Shown: positions 1 through 7,233 of the stretch, piece after piece | How the letters are laid out: each line of letters starts with the position of its first letter | Position numbering within the stretch: position 1 is the first letter of the stretch | Origin: SVTX01 sp051867975 | Lineage (GTDB): Bacteria; Bacillota; Clostridia; Oscillospirales; CAG-272 | DNA: 21,063 bases | NCBI GenBank assembly: GCA_051867975.1 | Contig: JBJDZM010000115.1 | Coordinates: 1-21,063 of the forward strand | Reading direction: 5' to 3' | Program-made: the position numbers and the translations under genes | Notes under the pieces: model-generated | Seen by the model: only the letters and a program-made list of their open reading frames with translations | What the model was told of the DNA's origin: nothing | Databases searched by the model: none

Positions 1-374
1 TCGATTTTTTTATTGTAAGCCAAATTGAAAAGCTCGTCTATTCTGTCGTCTTTTCCGAGAAGGTGGAGGTATCCGAACAGCACCTCCATGCCGGTAGCGG
101 TACGGTATTCTGACATAGTCGCACTCTTCGGTACGTTTCCGCCCGACATATTCCGTCCGCGCTTGAACACAAGTGACTCCTCTTCGGAGAGGAAGGGAGC
201 TATTCTGTGCATTGCCGCCGCCTGTTCGCTCGCTTTTACGTACGAGAGCGAGGCACGGTTAAGCGCTCCCGAGCCTGAGATTCCGTCGTTTACAAGCTTT
301 TCGCGCACTCTTATCTCAAGCACGCTGTCCCCGAGGTATGCAAGCGCCTCTGTCGATATTTCTTTAATGTTCAC
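1..374 (-). CDS. mrnC: Mini-ribonuclease 3 (partial, 3' end outside window)
   Basis: Mini-III is a small RNase III-like enzyme lacking the dsRNA-binding domain; in Bacillus it matures 23S rRNA. Read on the minus strand, 124 codons are open without a stop and run off the left edge, so only a short C-terminal piece is missing (family members are about 130-145 residues). Near the N-terminus is ALAYLGDSVLE, the RNase III signature with its acidic residues, and further on FKRGRN, a serine-rich VPKSAT stretch and TGMEVLFGYLHLLG, all typical of the family. The GTG start at 374-372 is chosen because GAGGA lies just upstream (complement of 382-386) and the family homology begins right after it. The gene often lies next to cysS, which would be expected just outside the window; that is known of the family, not seen here. 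Confidence 0.9.
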   Translation of the reverse strand, partial: MNIKEISTEALAYLGDSVLEIRVREKLVNDGISGSGALNRASLSYVKASEQAAAMHRIAPFLSEEESLVFKRGRNMSGGNVPKSATMSEYRTATGMEVLFGYLHLLGKDDRIDELFNLAYNKKI

Positions 375-415
375 AATTATTCCTCAATCACTCTATTTGC
401 TTATGTTGCTACTCG

Positions 416-444
416 ATTATACCACACTTTACTTGATTTGGCAA
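416..444 (-). promoter_or_regulatory. Sigma-A-type promoter of mrnC
   Basis: On the minus strand TTGCCA (444-439) and TATAAT (421-416) are separated by 17 bases, a near-consensus housekeeping promoter. Transcription would start near 409, giving a leader of about 35 nt before the mrnC GTG start. Confidence 0.8.
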
Positions 445-557
445 CAGTTTCAATCAATTTTTTGCAGATTTTGCCCATATTTGAGAAATAGACTTCAATG
501 TCTCAAAGGGGGAAACCCGAAAAAACAGACAAAATCGATAAATATTTGAAATTATAC

Positions 558-586
558 TTGATTTTTTCGCAAAATAATTATATAAT
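558..586 (+). promoter_or_regulatory. Sigma-A-type promoter of asnS
   Basis: TTGATT (558-563), 17-base spacer and TATAAT (581-586) in an AT-rich stretch. The inferred start near 593 leaves a leader of only about 43 nt, too short for a T-box, so asnS does not seem to be under tRNA-sensing control here. The 375-635 gap otherwise holds the divergent mrnC promoter and a weak inverted repeat (TTGAGA at 481-486 with TCTCAA at 501-506). Confidence 0.8.
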
Positions 587-635
587 GGTGTGTAATAATG
601 ATTTTTTGCACTTTTTATGATCAGAGGATAAAAAA

Positions 636-2030
636 ATGAAAAGAACACTTGTAAGGGAAATTTACGCCGACAAAGAGGCTTTCGGCGGAAAAGAAATCAC
701 TGTCGGCGGTTGGGTTCGCAACCTGCGCGACAGCAAGGCATTCGGATTTATCGACCTTAACGACGGCTCGTACTTTAAGAGCGTACAGGTCGTTTTTGAG
801 CGCGAGATCATAAATAATTACGATGAGATAGCAGGGCAAAACGTAGGCGCGGCTCTTGTCGTTACGGGAATTCTCACATTGACTCCCGAGGCAAAGCAGC
901 CCTTTGAACTTAAGGCAACAAAGATAGAGGTCGAGGGTATGAGCACTCCCGATTATCCGCTCCAGCCCAAGCGTCACTCGGTTGAGTTTTTGCGTGAGCA
1001 GGCTTATCTCCGTCCGCGTACAAATCTCTTCTCCGCGGTCTTCAGAGTCCGCAGTGAGGTGGCGTATGCTATTCATACCTTCTTCAATCAGAGGGGATTC
1101 GTTTACGTTCACACACCGATAATCACCTGCTCCGACGCAGAGGGCGCAGGCGAGATGTTCCGTGTGACTACGCTTGATGCCGAAAATCCGCCCAGAACCG
1201 AGGACGGCAAGATTGACTACTCGCAGGATTTCTTCGGAAAGTCGGCTAACCTCACGGTGTCAGGTCAGCTTGAAGGCGAGACCTACGCCATGGCGTTTGG
1301 AAACATCTACACCTTCGGTCCCACCTTCCGTGCCGAGAACTCCAACACCGCGCGTCATGCGGCGGAATTCTGGATGATAGAGCCTGAAATTGCTTTTGCC
1401 GATCTCAACGACGACATGGCTCTCGCTTGGGATATGATAAAATACATTATCAATCACGTTATGGATAACTGCAAAGCCGAGCTTGAATTCTTCAACAGCT
1501 TTGTTGACAAGGGCTTGCTTGCACGTCTGACCGCTCTTCGCGACGCGGATTACGCAAAGGTAACCTACACCGAGGCAATCGAAATTCTCGAAAAATCGGG
1601 TGCTGACTTCAAATTTCCCGTATATTGGGGCGTTGACCTTCAGACCGAACACGAGAGATACCTCACCGAGCAGGTCTACAAAAAGCCTATCTTCCTTATC
1701 GACTATCCGAAGGAAATAAAGGCGTTCTATATGAGACTCAACGACGACGGCAAGACCGTTGCGGCAATGGATTTGCTTGTCCCCGGTGTCGGCGAGATAA
1801 TCGGCGGCTCACAGAGAGAAGAAAGACTCGATATGCTCCTCTCCCGTATGGAAGAGTGCGGACTCGATGAAAAAGACTATTGGTGGTACGTCAACCTCCG
1901 CCGCTTCGGCGGAACAAAGCACGCAGGCTTCGGTCTCGGCTTTGAGCGTATCATTATGTACCTCACAGGCGTCTCCAATATCCGTGACGTCCTCCCCTAC
2001 CCGAGAACAGTCGGAAATGCGGAGTATTGA
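636..2030 (+). CDS. asnS: Asparagine--tRNA ligase
   Basis: Class IIb aminoacyl-tRNA synthetase that activates asparagine with ATP and charges tRNA-Asn in the cytoplasm. The 464 residues match the bacterial length (E. coli 466). The N-terminal OB-fold anticodon-binding domain covers roughly residues 1-110 (VGGWVRNLRDSKAFGFIDLNDGS). The catalytic domain follows, with RTNLFSAVFRVRSEV and the GAGEMFRVTT segment, motif 2 as TFRAENSNTARHAAEFWMIE, and motif 3 GFGLGFERIIMYLTGV at 431-446, ending in the usual RTVGNAEY-like tail. GFERIIMYLTGVSNIRD distinguishes AsnRS from AspRS and LysRS. The ATG is preceded by AGAGGA (623-628) at good spacing. It has its own promoter and is followed by a strong hairpin repeat rather than a classic T-tailed terminator. 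Direct AsnRS suggests no dependence on the amidotransferase route for Asn-tRNA. Confidence 0.97.
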   Translation: MKRTLVREIYADKEAFGGKEITVGGWVRNLRDSKAFGFIDLNDGSYFKSVQVVFEREIINNYDEIAGQNVGAALVVTGILTLTPEAKQPFELKATKIEVEGMSTPDYPLQPKRHSVEFLREQAYLRPRTNLFSAVFRVRSEVAYAIHTFFNQRGFVYVHTPIITCSDAEGAGEMFRVTTLDAENPPRTEDGKIDYSQDFFGKSANLTVSGQLEGETYAMAFGNIYTFGPTFRAENSNTARHAAEFWMIEPEIAFADLNDDMALAWDMIKYIINHVMDNCKAELEFFNSFVDKGLLARLTALRDADYAKVTYTEAIEILEKSGADFKFPVYWGVDLQTEHERYLTEQVYKKPIFLIDYPKEIKAFYMRLNDDGKTVAAMDLLVPGVGEIIGGSQREERLDMLLSRMEECGLDEKDYWWYVNLRRFGGTKHAGFGLGFERIIMYLTGVSNIRDVLPYPRTVGNAEY

Positions 2031-2047
2031 GTGATGAATGAGAGCTT

Positions 2048-2132
2048 GCAGGGGGAGAGGGGGACTTTTGGGCAAAAGGTCCCCCTCTCCCCCTGCACCC
2101 CCTCACCCTTCAAAACCTTTTAAAAAAATTGG
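2048..2132 (+). repeat. Intergenic palindromic repeat, copy A
   Basis: Between asnS and the next gene is an 18-bp perfect inverted repeat: left arm 2048-2065, right arm 2079-2096, with an inner TTTT/AAAA pairing around a GGGC loop. A C-rich then T/A-rich tail follows (2097-2132; ACCCCC, CACCCTTCAAAAC, CTTTT). The same plan, a GC-rich hairpin followed by CACCCCC...CTTTCAAAAACTTTT, occurs at 15361-15442 and inverted at 17057-17134, so this is one member of a dispersed family. It could work as a terminator or mRNA 3'-end stabiliser for asnS, although no T run follows the stem directly. Confidence 0.8.
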
Positions 2133-2178
2133 ATGGACGGGTGACGGATTGTCAAGTTAATTAGGGATTGAAAAGAGT

Positions 2179-2760
2179 ATGATTGAGATAAGTGAGAATG
2201 AGATCAAGGATATTTCGCTGAAGATTAAAACAGTAGTTATTGATTCTGAGGGGATAGATGCGACTGCGGAGGATGTTGTTGGGCTGCTCTCCCGAATTTT
2301 TGACGGTGAGAATGTCAGCGAGGATGAGATCAACGACATAATCGGCGAAGACGAATCAAGCGAGATAGAGCTCTGCACGGAGGGAGAGCTTACGGTCAAC
2401 CGCGAGGGGTGCGTTGAGATATCCTATATGGAAAATGAGGATGACGAGCAGATAAAAACTCGCTCAAAAATCATTTTCTCGCCCGCAGACCCGGGGCTTG
2501 TCATAATGACGAAGGAGGGCGCGATGAACACTGTTCTTTCGTTTGAGGAAGGGAAGACGCACATCTGCACGTATGACACGCCCTTCATGCCGATAAAGGT
2601 TTACGTGAACGCAAGCCTTGTAGACAACCGACTGCTTTCCGATGGCGAGTTGCGGTTGAATTACATACTGAGTCTCAATGACTCTGAGCCGCAGCATTTC
2701 ATCGTCGAAGTGAAAATAAAGGAAGAGCCGCAGGATTTTTTAAGAGAATTGCTCTCATAA
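2179..2760 (+). CDS. DUF1934/YwiB-family beta-barrel protein with an insertion
   Basis: Function unknown; YwiB-type proteins are small cytoplasmic lipocalin-like beta-barrels common in Bacillota. Of 193 residues, 11-24 (DISLKIKTVVIDSEG) and 62-71 (EIELCTEGEL) correspond to the first two strands, which are almost adjacent in the usual members of about 140 residues. The remainder fits well: IIFSPADPGLVIMTKEGAMNT, FEEGKTHICTYDTPFMP, then the GELRLNYIL strand and a final FIVEVKIKEE. The 35 or so residues between the first two strands (about 26-60) form an acidic, helical-looking insertion. The ATG at 2179 has only a weak upstream AGGG/AAAAGAG, so expression may be low or coupled to asnS. No separate promoter is evident. 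A terminator hairpin follows at 2771. Confidence 0.8.
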   Translation: MIEISENEIKDISLKIKTVVIDSEGIDATAEDVVGLLSRIFDGENVSEDEINDIIGEDESSEIELCTEGELTVNREGCVEISYMENEDDEQIKTRSKIIFSPADPGLVIMTKEGAMNTVLSFEEGKTHICTYDTPFMPIKVYVNASLVDNRLLSDGELRLNYILSLNDSEPQHFIVEVKIKEEPQDFLRELLS

Positions 2761-2770
2761 CCGTAACACA

Positions 2771-2815
2771 TTGGGCTGTTGCAATCAAATGCAACAGCCC
2801 AAAATATTATTTTGA
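2771..2815 (+). terminator. Intrinsic terminator between convergent genes
   Basis: A 12-bp perfect stem, TTGGGCTGTTGC (2771-2782) with GCAACAGCCCAA (2791-2802), loop of 8, followed by an AT-rich ATATTATTTT on the plus side. It ends the DUF1934 transcript and also sits just past the stop of the minus-strand nucleotidyltransferase gene. On that side no U-rich tract follows, so it would act less well there. Confidence 0.75.
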
Positions 2816-2821
2816 AAAGTT

Positions 2822-3748
2822 TTAACCAAACAGTTTCTCACTGTAAACGCCGTCGGCGATGAGTTTTTTGAAGGATTCGATGACGTAGTCCTTGTCCTCC
2901 TTGTAGGTAACGCCGAACCACTTATCCGTCGTCTTAAGCACCTTAACCGTTGCCGTGCCTTCCTTAAGCATGTCGCCGATAACGGTGGGAAGGAGATATT
3001 CAGCCTTCATCTCGGTAGCATTGCCCGAAGCGAGGAAGTCGATAAATCCGCTCTCAAGACGGTTGATAAACTCAGGGGTGAACGCCCACATGTTCATCGA
3101 AACGAGAGAGTCTGGGTCGATAGCGCGACGTGTTCCGTCCTTTTCCTCGACGTACGCGCCGCCCTTGCCGTCCTTGTAGATATTGGATGTCTCGACGATA
3201 GAAGCGAGATTGTTGTTCTCGTCTACCGTGCATACTCCTCGGGTTACCGAGCCGTTATCCGAGAGCGTATTGCCGAGGATAAATCCGGGCATTGCGATGT
3301 CAAGGACTTCGGTATTGTTAACGTCCATATGATTTACGAGGTAATCGTGCATCTTGACGTATGCGTCCTTGCCGTAGTAATCGTCCGCATTGATTACGAG
3401 CGCGGGAGAATCAACGATGCCCTTGCAGGCAAGCACCGCATGTCCCGTACCCCAGGGCTTGGTTCTGCCCTCGGGATTCTTAAATCCGCCGGGGAGATTT
3501 TCAACCTCCTGGAATGCGTATGCGCAGGGGCAGATCTTTTCAATTCTGTTACCGATTATCTCGCGGAAATCAGCCTCAAGATCCTTACGGATAATGAATA
3601 CGACCTTGTTGAAGCCTGCTTCAAGCGCATCGTGGATGGAATAGTCCATGATTATCTCGCCCGAGGGTCCTACGGGTGCGAGCTGCTTGATTCCGCCGCC
3701 GAAACGTGAGCCGATACCTGCCGCCATAATGATAAGTGTTGTTTCCAT
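2822..3748 (-). CDS. Sugar-phosphate nucleotidyltransferase family protein
   Basis: Rossmann-like nucleotidyltransferase that would transfer a nucleotide from an NTP to a sugar-1-phosphate or a similar phosphorylated acceptor; the exact substrate cannot be read from the sequence. Of 308 residues, the N-terminus holds the NTP-binding loop IMAAGIGSRFGGGIKQL (7-23, Lys21 being the likely catalytic lysine), then PWGTGHAV (98-105) and the metal-binding NADDYYG (120-126). The C-terminal half has SMNMWAFTP and a short helical end. The VGPSGEIIMDYSIHDALEAGF stretch is typical of a subgroup in Clostridia and Bacteroidetes that is distinct from classical GalU and RmlA. The ATG has a strong AAGGAAGG (complement of 3757-3764) at 8 nt and its own promoter. 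The neighbouring HIT gene is separately transcribed, so context gives no pathway. Confidence 0.85.
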   Translation of the reverse strand: METTLIIMAAGIGSRFGGGIKQLAPVGPSGEIIMDYSIHDALEAGFNKVVFIIRKDLEADFREIIGNRIEKICPCAYAFQEVENLPGGFKNPEGRTKPWGTGHAVLACKGIVDSPALVINADDYYGKDAYVKMHDYLVNHMDVNNTEVLDIAMPGFILGNTLSDNGSVTRGVCTVDENNNLASIVETSNIYKDGKGGAYVEEKDGTRRAIDPDSLVSMNMWAFTPEFINRLESGFIDFLASGNATEMKAEYLLPTVIGDMLKEGTATVKVLKTTDKWFGVTYKEDKDYVIESFKKLIADGVYSEKLFG

Positions 3749-3786
3749 TGCTTTATCCTTCCTTATGATATGATTTTTCGTATTAA

Positions 3787-3815
3787 ATTATACTACTTAT
3801 GCCGTACTAAGTCAA
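3787..3815 (-). promoter_or_regulatory. Sigma-A-type promoter of the nucleotidyltransferase gene
   Basis: On the minus strand TTGACT (3815-3810), 17-base spacer, TATAAT (3792-3787). This near-consensus promoter lies between the HIT stop codon and the nucleotidyltransferase start, so the two minus-strand genes need not be one operon. Confidence 0.85.
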
Positions 3816-3837
3816 TAGCCAAAAATCGCTTTTTGTA

Positions 3838-4179
3838 TCATTTTCCCATATTTTCGGGGAGCTTTTCGCCGCCGAGTACATGGAAATGAATGTGCTTTAC
3901 GCTCTGACAGCCGTCCTCGCCCACGTTTGTTATGACGCGGTAGCCGTTCTTGAGTCCGCACGCCGCCGCAACCTTCGGTATAGCTTCAAAAATTGCCGCG
4001 ACCGTCGCGGAATTTGCCGAATTTATCATGTCGGCAGACTCGATATGCTCACGCGGAACGACAAGCACGTGTACGGGTGCCTGAGGATTGATATCCGCAA
4101 AGGCATATACCTTTTCATCCTCATAGACCTTCTTTGACGGTATCTCACCGGCTATTATTTTACAAAAAAGACAAGACAT
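3838..4179 (-). CDS. HIT-family (HINT-like) nucleotide hydrolase
   Basis: Histidine-triad proteins hydrolyse or transfer nucleoside phosphoramidates and related AMP conjugates; the HINT branch is small and cytoplasmic. The product is 113 residues, typical for the branch. It starts MSCLFCKIIAGEIPS with a Cys-x2-Cys (3 and 6) that in many bacterial members binds zinc, continues with ADINPQAPVHVLVVPREHIES, and ends with the catalytic triad HIHFH (96-100) followed by VLGG. The ATG at 4179-4177 was chosen over an ATG 60 bases upstream because AGGAGA (complement of 4185-4190) sits at the right distance and the family homology begins there. It is read from a promoter at 4295-4323 with a leader of about 110 nt that overlaps the divergent gene's promoter. 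Confidence 0.93.
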   Translation of the reverse strand: MSCLFCKIIAGEIPSKKVYEDEKVYAFADINPQAPVHVLVVPREHIESADMINSANSATVAAIFEAIPKVAAACGLKNGYRVITNVGEDGCQSVKHIHFHVLGGEKLPENMGK

Positions 4180-4204
4180 TTTTTTCTCCTTTTTCAAATT
4201 AAAC

Positions 4205-4233
4205 TTTACAAATCGTGATTTGTTTGGTATAAT
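4205..4233 (+). promoter_or_regulatory. Promoter of the FkbM methyltransferase gene
   Basis: TTTACA (4205-4210), 17-base spacer, TATAAT (4228-4233) on the plus strand; start inferred near 4240, about 100 nt before the gene. It lies inside the leader of the divergent HIT transcript. Confidence 0.7.
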
Positions 4234-4294
4234 ATACACAGCACAAGGACATGCGGCGTGAAAACTACTTTTGGTTTAATTCTCTTACAGTAAT

Positions 4295-4323
4295 ATTTTA
4301 TCACCCTGCGCGGCGGATGTCAA
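4295..4323 (-). promoter_or_regulatory. Promoter of the HIT gene
   Basis: On the minus strand TTGACA (4323-4318), 17-base spacer, TAAAAT (4300-4295); start inferred near 4288. It lies downstream of the facing FkbM promoter, and its -35 box is within 10 bases of the methyltransferase ribosome-binding site, so the two leaders overlap. Confidence 0.75.
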
Positions 4324-4342
4324 GTAGGAAAAAGGATTTATT

Positions 4343-5431
4343 ATGCCGAAAAAAGATTTATGGACGTATCTGTCCGAAACGGATAAAAATATTGTGATGT
4401 ACGGCATGGGAAACGGTGCAGACAAGATAATCTCAATATGCGAAAGATACGGCATTGAAATACGCGATTTCTTTGCAAGCGACGGATTTGTGCGAGGTCA
4501 TACCTTTCACGGAAAGCGCGTGCTTTCCTATTCTGAGGTTAAGGAAAAGTACGGTGCCGAGAACATGATAGTCCTGCTATCGTTTGCGTCGTCTCTGCCC
4601 GACGTGCTTGCGAATATTTACAATATTGCCTCGGAGTGCGAGCTGTATGCACCCGACGTGCCTGTCTGCGGAACCAATCTCTTCTGCCGTAAGTTTTATG
4701 ACGAAAACCGGGATAAAATAAAGGCAGTTGAGTCGCTTTTGGCAGATGAGCGCTCACGTGAGGTCTATAAGAGTGTGATTGACTATAAACTCAGCGGTGA
4801 CGTGTCTCATCTGAAAGATACGCACTCGGATTTCTCCGAGGTCTACCGAGACATTTTGCACGCTGAAAAATTTGAATATATTGCCGACCTCGGCGCGTAC
4901 AACGGAGACACGCTGCGTGAAATTAAGCCTTTTGCGCCAAATATAAAAAGCGCGGTCGCATTTGAGCCTGACAGGCGCAATCACAGGAAGTTGTGCGAGT
5001 ATGCCGATGGCGAGACGGCATTTGAAATCAAGGCATATCAAAAGGCGGCGTGGTCACACGCGCAAACGCTGATATTTGACGGAAGCGGAAACCGCAATTC
5101 GACGCTCATCTCGGGCGAGTCTCTCCCCGTGACAAAGGGCGCGAGGACGGTCGAGGTCGAGGCGGATTCGCTTGATAATATTCTCCCCTGCGAGAGAGTC
5201 GATTACATCAAATATGACGTCGAAGGCTCGGAGCGAGAGGCAATTGAAGGCTCGCATAAAACGATAGAAAAATATTCTCCCGCTCTGCTCATCTCGCTTT
5301 ATCACAGGAGCGAGGACATATTTGATCTGCCGCTCATGCTCCGCGAAAAATATCCAGAATACAGATTTTATATCCGCCGCCGCGAGTATATCCCCGCATG
5401 GGATACGGTGCTTTTGGCGGTGAAGGAATAA
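4343..5431 (+). CDS. FkbM-family methyltransferase with N-terminal Rossmann-like domain
   Basis: Probable SAM-dependent O-methyltransferase of the FkbM family, members of which modify polyketides or surface glycans; the substrate here is unknown. The protein has 362 residues in two parts. Residues 15-115 look like a small Rossmann-type domain, with IVMYGMGNGADKI (18-29), FFASDG and VLSYSEVKEKYG, often found attached to FkbM or glycan-modifying enzymes. The methyltransferase domain runs from about 175 to 360: YIADLGAYNGDT (179-190, SAM motif I), VAFEPD (205-210) and YIKYDVEGSE (288-297), the family hallmark. The ATG has AAAGGA at 4331-4336. No signal peptide or membrane segment is visible. It is followed after 47 bases by a dehydrogenase gene on the same strand, probably co-transcribed. 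It is not part of a visible glycan locus. Confidence 0.85.
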   Translation: MPKKDLWTYLSETDKNIVMYGMGNGADKIISICERYGIEIRDFFASDGFVRGHTFHGKRVLSYSEVKEKYGAENMIVLLSFASSLPDVLANIYNIASECELYAPDVPVCGTNLFCRKFYDENRDKIKAVESLLADERSREVYKSVIDYKLSGDVSHLKDTHSDFSEVYRDILHAEKFEYIADLGAYNGDTLREIKPFAPNIKSAVAFEPDRRNHRKLCEYADGETAFEIKAYQKAAWSHAQTLIFDGSGNRNSTLISGESLPVTKGARTVEVEADSLDNILPCERVDYIKYDVEGSEREAIEGSHKTIEKYSPALLISLYHRSEDIFDLPLMLREKYPEYRFYIRRREYIPAWDTVLLAVKE

Positions 5432-5478
5432 AACCGCGAACCGGTAATTTTGCTATCAATGAAGAAGGAGATAAAACA

Positions 5479-6237
5479 ATGAAAATTTCGGTTGTAACCG
5501 GCGCTTCCTCCGGAATGGGAAGAGATTTTGTTAGAATGATTGATAAAATCGAGGATTGCGAAGAAATATGGGTAATTGCGCGCCGTGCGGAAAGGCTTGC
5601 CGAGATAAAGAGCGAGACGGGCAAAAGAATCGTTCCGATCGAGCTTGACCTCTCGCGTGAAGAGAGCTTTGAGACCTACGCGAAGCTGCTCGAAGATGCA
5701 GGCGCTGACGTCGTCGCGCTCGTAAATGCGGCAGGATTCGGAAAATTCGGCAATTTCGAGGATATACCGCTCAAAGAGCAGATGAACATGATAGACCTCA
5801 ACTGCAAGGCGCTCATGGCGGTGACATATATCACGCTTGAATACATGAAAGAAGGAAGCCGCGTTTACCAGCTCGGCTCGCTTTCGTCATTCCAGCCCGT
5901 GCCGTATATTACGACGTACGGCGCGACCAAGGCGTTCGTCCTGTCTTTCTCACGCGCGCTCAACAAGGAGCTTGAAAAGAGAAAAATAAAGATGATAGCA
6001 GTATGCCCCGGCTGGGTAAAGACCGAGTTCTTCAACAGAGCGGTAAGCGACGATACTATCAAGTATTACAATAAATTCTTTACCTCCGACGAGGTCGTCA
6101 CAAGGGCGATATATGATATGTACCGCGGCAAGGACGTGTCGATCTGCGGTCCCTCTATCCGCGCTCAGGTGTTGCTCACAAAACTTTTGCCGCATAAATT
6201 GGTCATGAAAATCTGGTGTAAACAGCAGAAGAAGTGA
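5479..6237 (+). CDS. Short-chain dehydrogenase/reductase (SDR)
   Basis: Classical NAD(P)-dependent SDR; substrate unknown. The 252-residue product shows the cofactor loop TGASSGMG (7-14), NAAG (83-86), a serine-rich GSLSSF (133-138) and the catalytic YGATK with Tyr147 and Lys151. PGWVKTEF follows as in the family. The basic ARRAERL after the second strand leans toward NADP preference (inference). The start is set at 5479 because AAGGAG (5465-5470) precedes it at 8 nt; an upstream in-frame ATG at 5398 lies inside the methyltransferase gene. No promoter is seen in the 47-base gap, so it is probably in an operon with the methyltransferase. The stop is only 16 bases from the convergent dapA stop, joined by a weak AT-rich hairpin. 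Confidence 0.9.
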   Translation: MKISVVTGASSGMGRDFVRMIDKIEDCEEIWVIARRAERLAEIKSETGKRIVPIELDLSREESFETYAKLLEDAGADVVALVNAAGFGKFGNFEDIPLKEQMNMIDLNCKALMAVTYITLEYMKEGSRVYQLGSLSSFQPVPYITTYGATKAFVLSFSRALNKELEKRKIKMIAVCPGWVKTEFFNRAVSDDTIKYYNKFFTSDEVVTRAIYDMYRGKDVSICGPSIRAQVLLTKLLPHKLVMKIWCKQQKK

Positions 6238-6257
6238 TAAATGACAGAATCATTTAT
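6237..6257. terminator. Weak bidirectional hairpin between SDR and dapA
   Basis: ATAAATGA (6237-6244) and TCATTTAT (6250-6257) form an 8-bp AT-rich stem with a 5-nt loop. It begins at the last base of the SDR stop codon and contains the dapA stop codon. There is no T run on either side, so termination would be weak; included because it is the only structure between these convergent genes. Confidence 0.35.
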
Positions 6258-7156
6258 TTCCCTTGAACCAAGCCATAGTCCAACAGCATCCTGCTGAGTT
6301 TCTCGCGGTTTTCCGACCCGATAGGACACATCGGCAAGCGCATGTCGGCAAGACACAGCCCCATCATCTCGGCGGCAGTCTTGACGGGTATGGGATTTAC
6401 CTCGCAGAACATCATTTTCATAAGCTTTAAATACTTTTCATGAAGGCGGCGGCATCCCGATATGTCGCCGTCAAACCATTTTTGACAGAGGTCGTGCATC
6501 TCGCGCGGTATTAAGTTCGATACCACCGAAATAACGCCCCGACCGCCCAAAGAAATCAGGGGCAGAGTCTGGTCGTCGTTTCCCGAATATATGTCAAAAT
6601 CGTCCCCACACTCGCATATCAGCTCTGCAATTGCGCTGATATTTCCGCTCGCTTCCTTGACTGCAACTATGTTCTCATGCCTTGCAAGCTCCCTGTAAAC
6701 AGGCAGTGTAATGTTGGTGCAGGTGCGTGTCGGCACGTTGTAGAGTATAATGGGCTTGTCGGACGCGTCGGCAATCGCCGTAAAGCTTTTTACAAGTCCG
6801 CGCTCGGTCGCCTTGTTGTAGTACGGTGTCACGCAGAGCAGAGCGTCATAGCCAAGCTCGCATGCGAATTTTGACATCTCTACTGCGTGCGAGGTGTCGT
6901 TTGAGCCTGTACCCGCGATCATCGGGACACGTCCGTCAGCCTTTGAGACGGCAAAGCTCAGCACCTCGCGATGCTCTCTGTCAGACAGCGTCGCGCTCTC
7001 GCCCGTCGTGCCGCATATGACAAGCGCGTCTATGCCGCAATCTATCTGGCGGTCGATAAGCTGCCCCAATGATATGTAATCGACCTCGCCGCCACGAAAC
7101 GGCGTTATGAGAGCGGTCGCCGCGCCCTTGAAAATCCTTTTCTTGTTTTTGCTCAT
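6254..7156 (-). CDS. dapA: 4-hydroxy-tetrahydrodipicolinate synthase
   Basis: Condenses pyruvate with aspartate-4-semialdehyde through a Schiff base, the first committed step to diaminopimelate and lysine, supplying cell-wall cross-links in the cytoplasm. The 300-residue TIM barrel has the normal length. Active-site features are clear: ITPF near the start, CGTTGES (48-54, pyruvate-carboxyl binding), TPYYNK with Tyr113 (proton relay), LYNVPTRT with Arg144, and the Schiff-base lysine in VAVKEASG (Lys167). The ATG is preceded by GGGAGG (complement of 7162-7167) at 5 nt. It is a single-gene unit here; no other dap genes are adjacent. The leader is too short for a lysine riboswitch, and none is seen. 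Divergent from queA. Confidence 0.96.
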   Translation of the reverse strand: MSKNKKRIFKGAATALITPFRGGEVDYISLGQLIDRQIDCGIDALVICGTTGESATLSDREHREVLSFAVSKADGRVPMIAGTGSNDTSHAVEMSKFACELGYDALLCVTPYYNKATERGLVKSFTAIADASDKPIILYNVPTRTCTNITLPVYRELARHENIVAVKEASGNISAIAELICECGDDFDIYSGNDDQTLPLISLGGRGVISVVSNLIPREMHDLCQKWFDGDISGCRRLHEKYLKLMKMMFCEVNPIPVKTAAEMMGLCLADMRLPMCPIGSENREKLSRMLLDYGLVQGK

Positions 7157-7193
7157 AAAAACCTCCCAAACGCCTGTTTTTGATGATTAAGTA

Positions 7194-7222
7194 TTGCAAA
7201 ATTCGTTATTTCGTGATATAAT
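7194..7222 (+). promoter_or_regulatory. Sigma-A-type promoter of queA-miaA
   Basis: TTGCAA (7194-7199), 17-base spacer, TATAAT (7217-7222); start inferred near 7229. A short hairpin, GGCAGA (7261-7266) with TCTGCC (7273-7278), lies in the leader just before the queA ribosome-binding site. Confidence 0.75.
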
Positions 7223-7233
7223 TACCCGATAGA

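Noticed and set aside
25..549. Plus-strand open frame of 174 codons at the left end
   Set aside because: It is antisense to the Mini-ribonuclease 3 gene, has no ribosome-binding site and shows low-complexity composition with no family resemblance.
375..635. Possible T-box or riboswitch before asnS
   Set aside because: The clear promoter at 558-586 leaves a leader of only about 43 nt, and no conserved T-box sequence is present.
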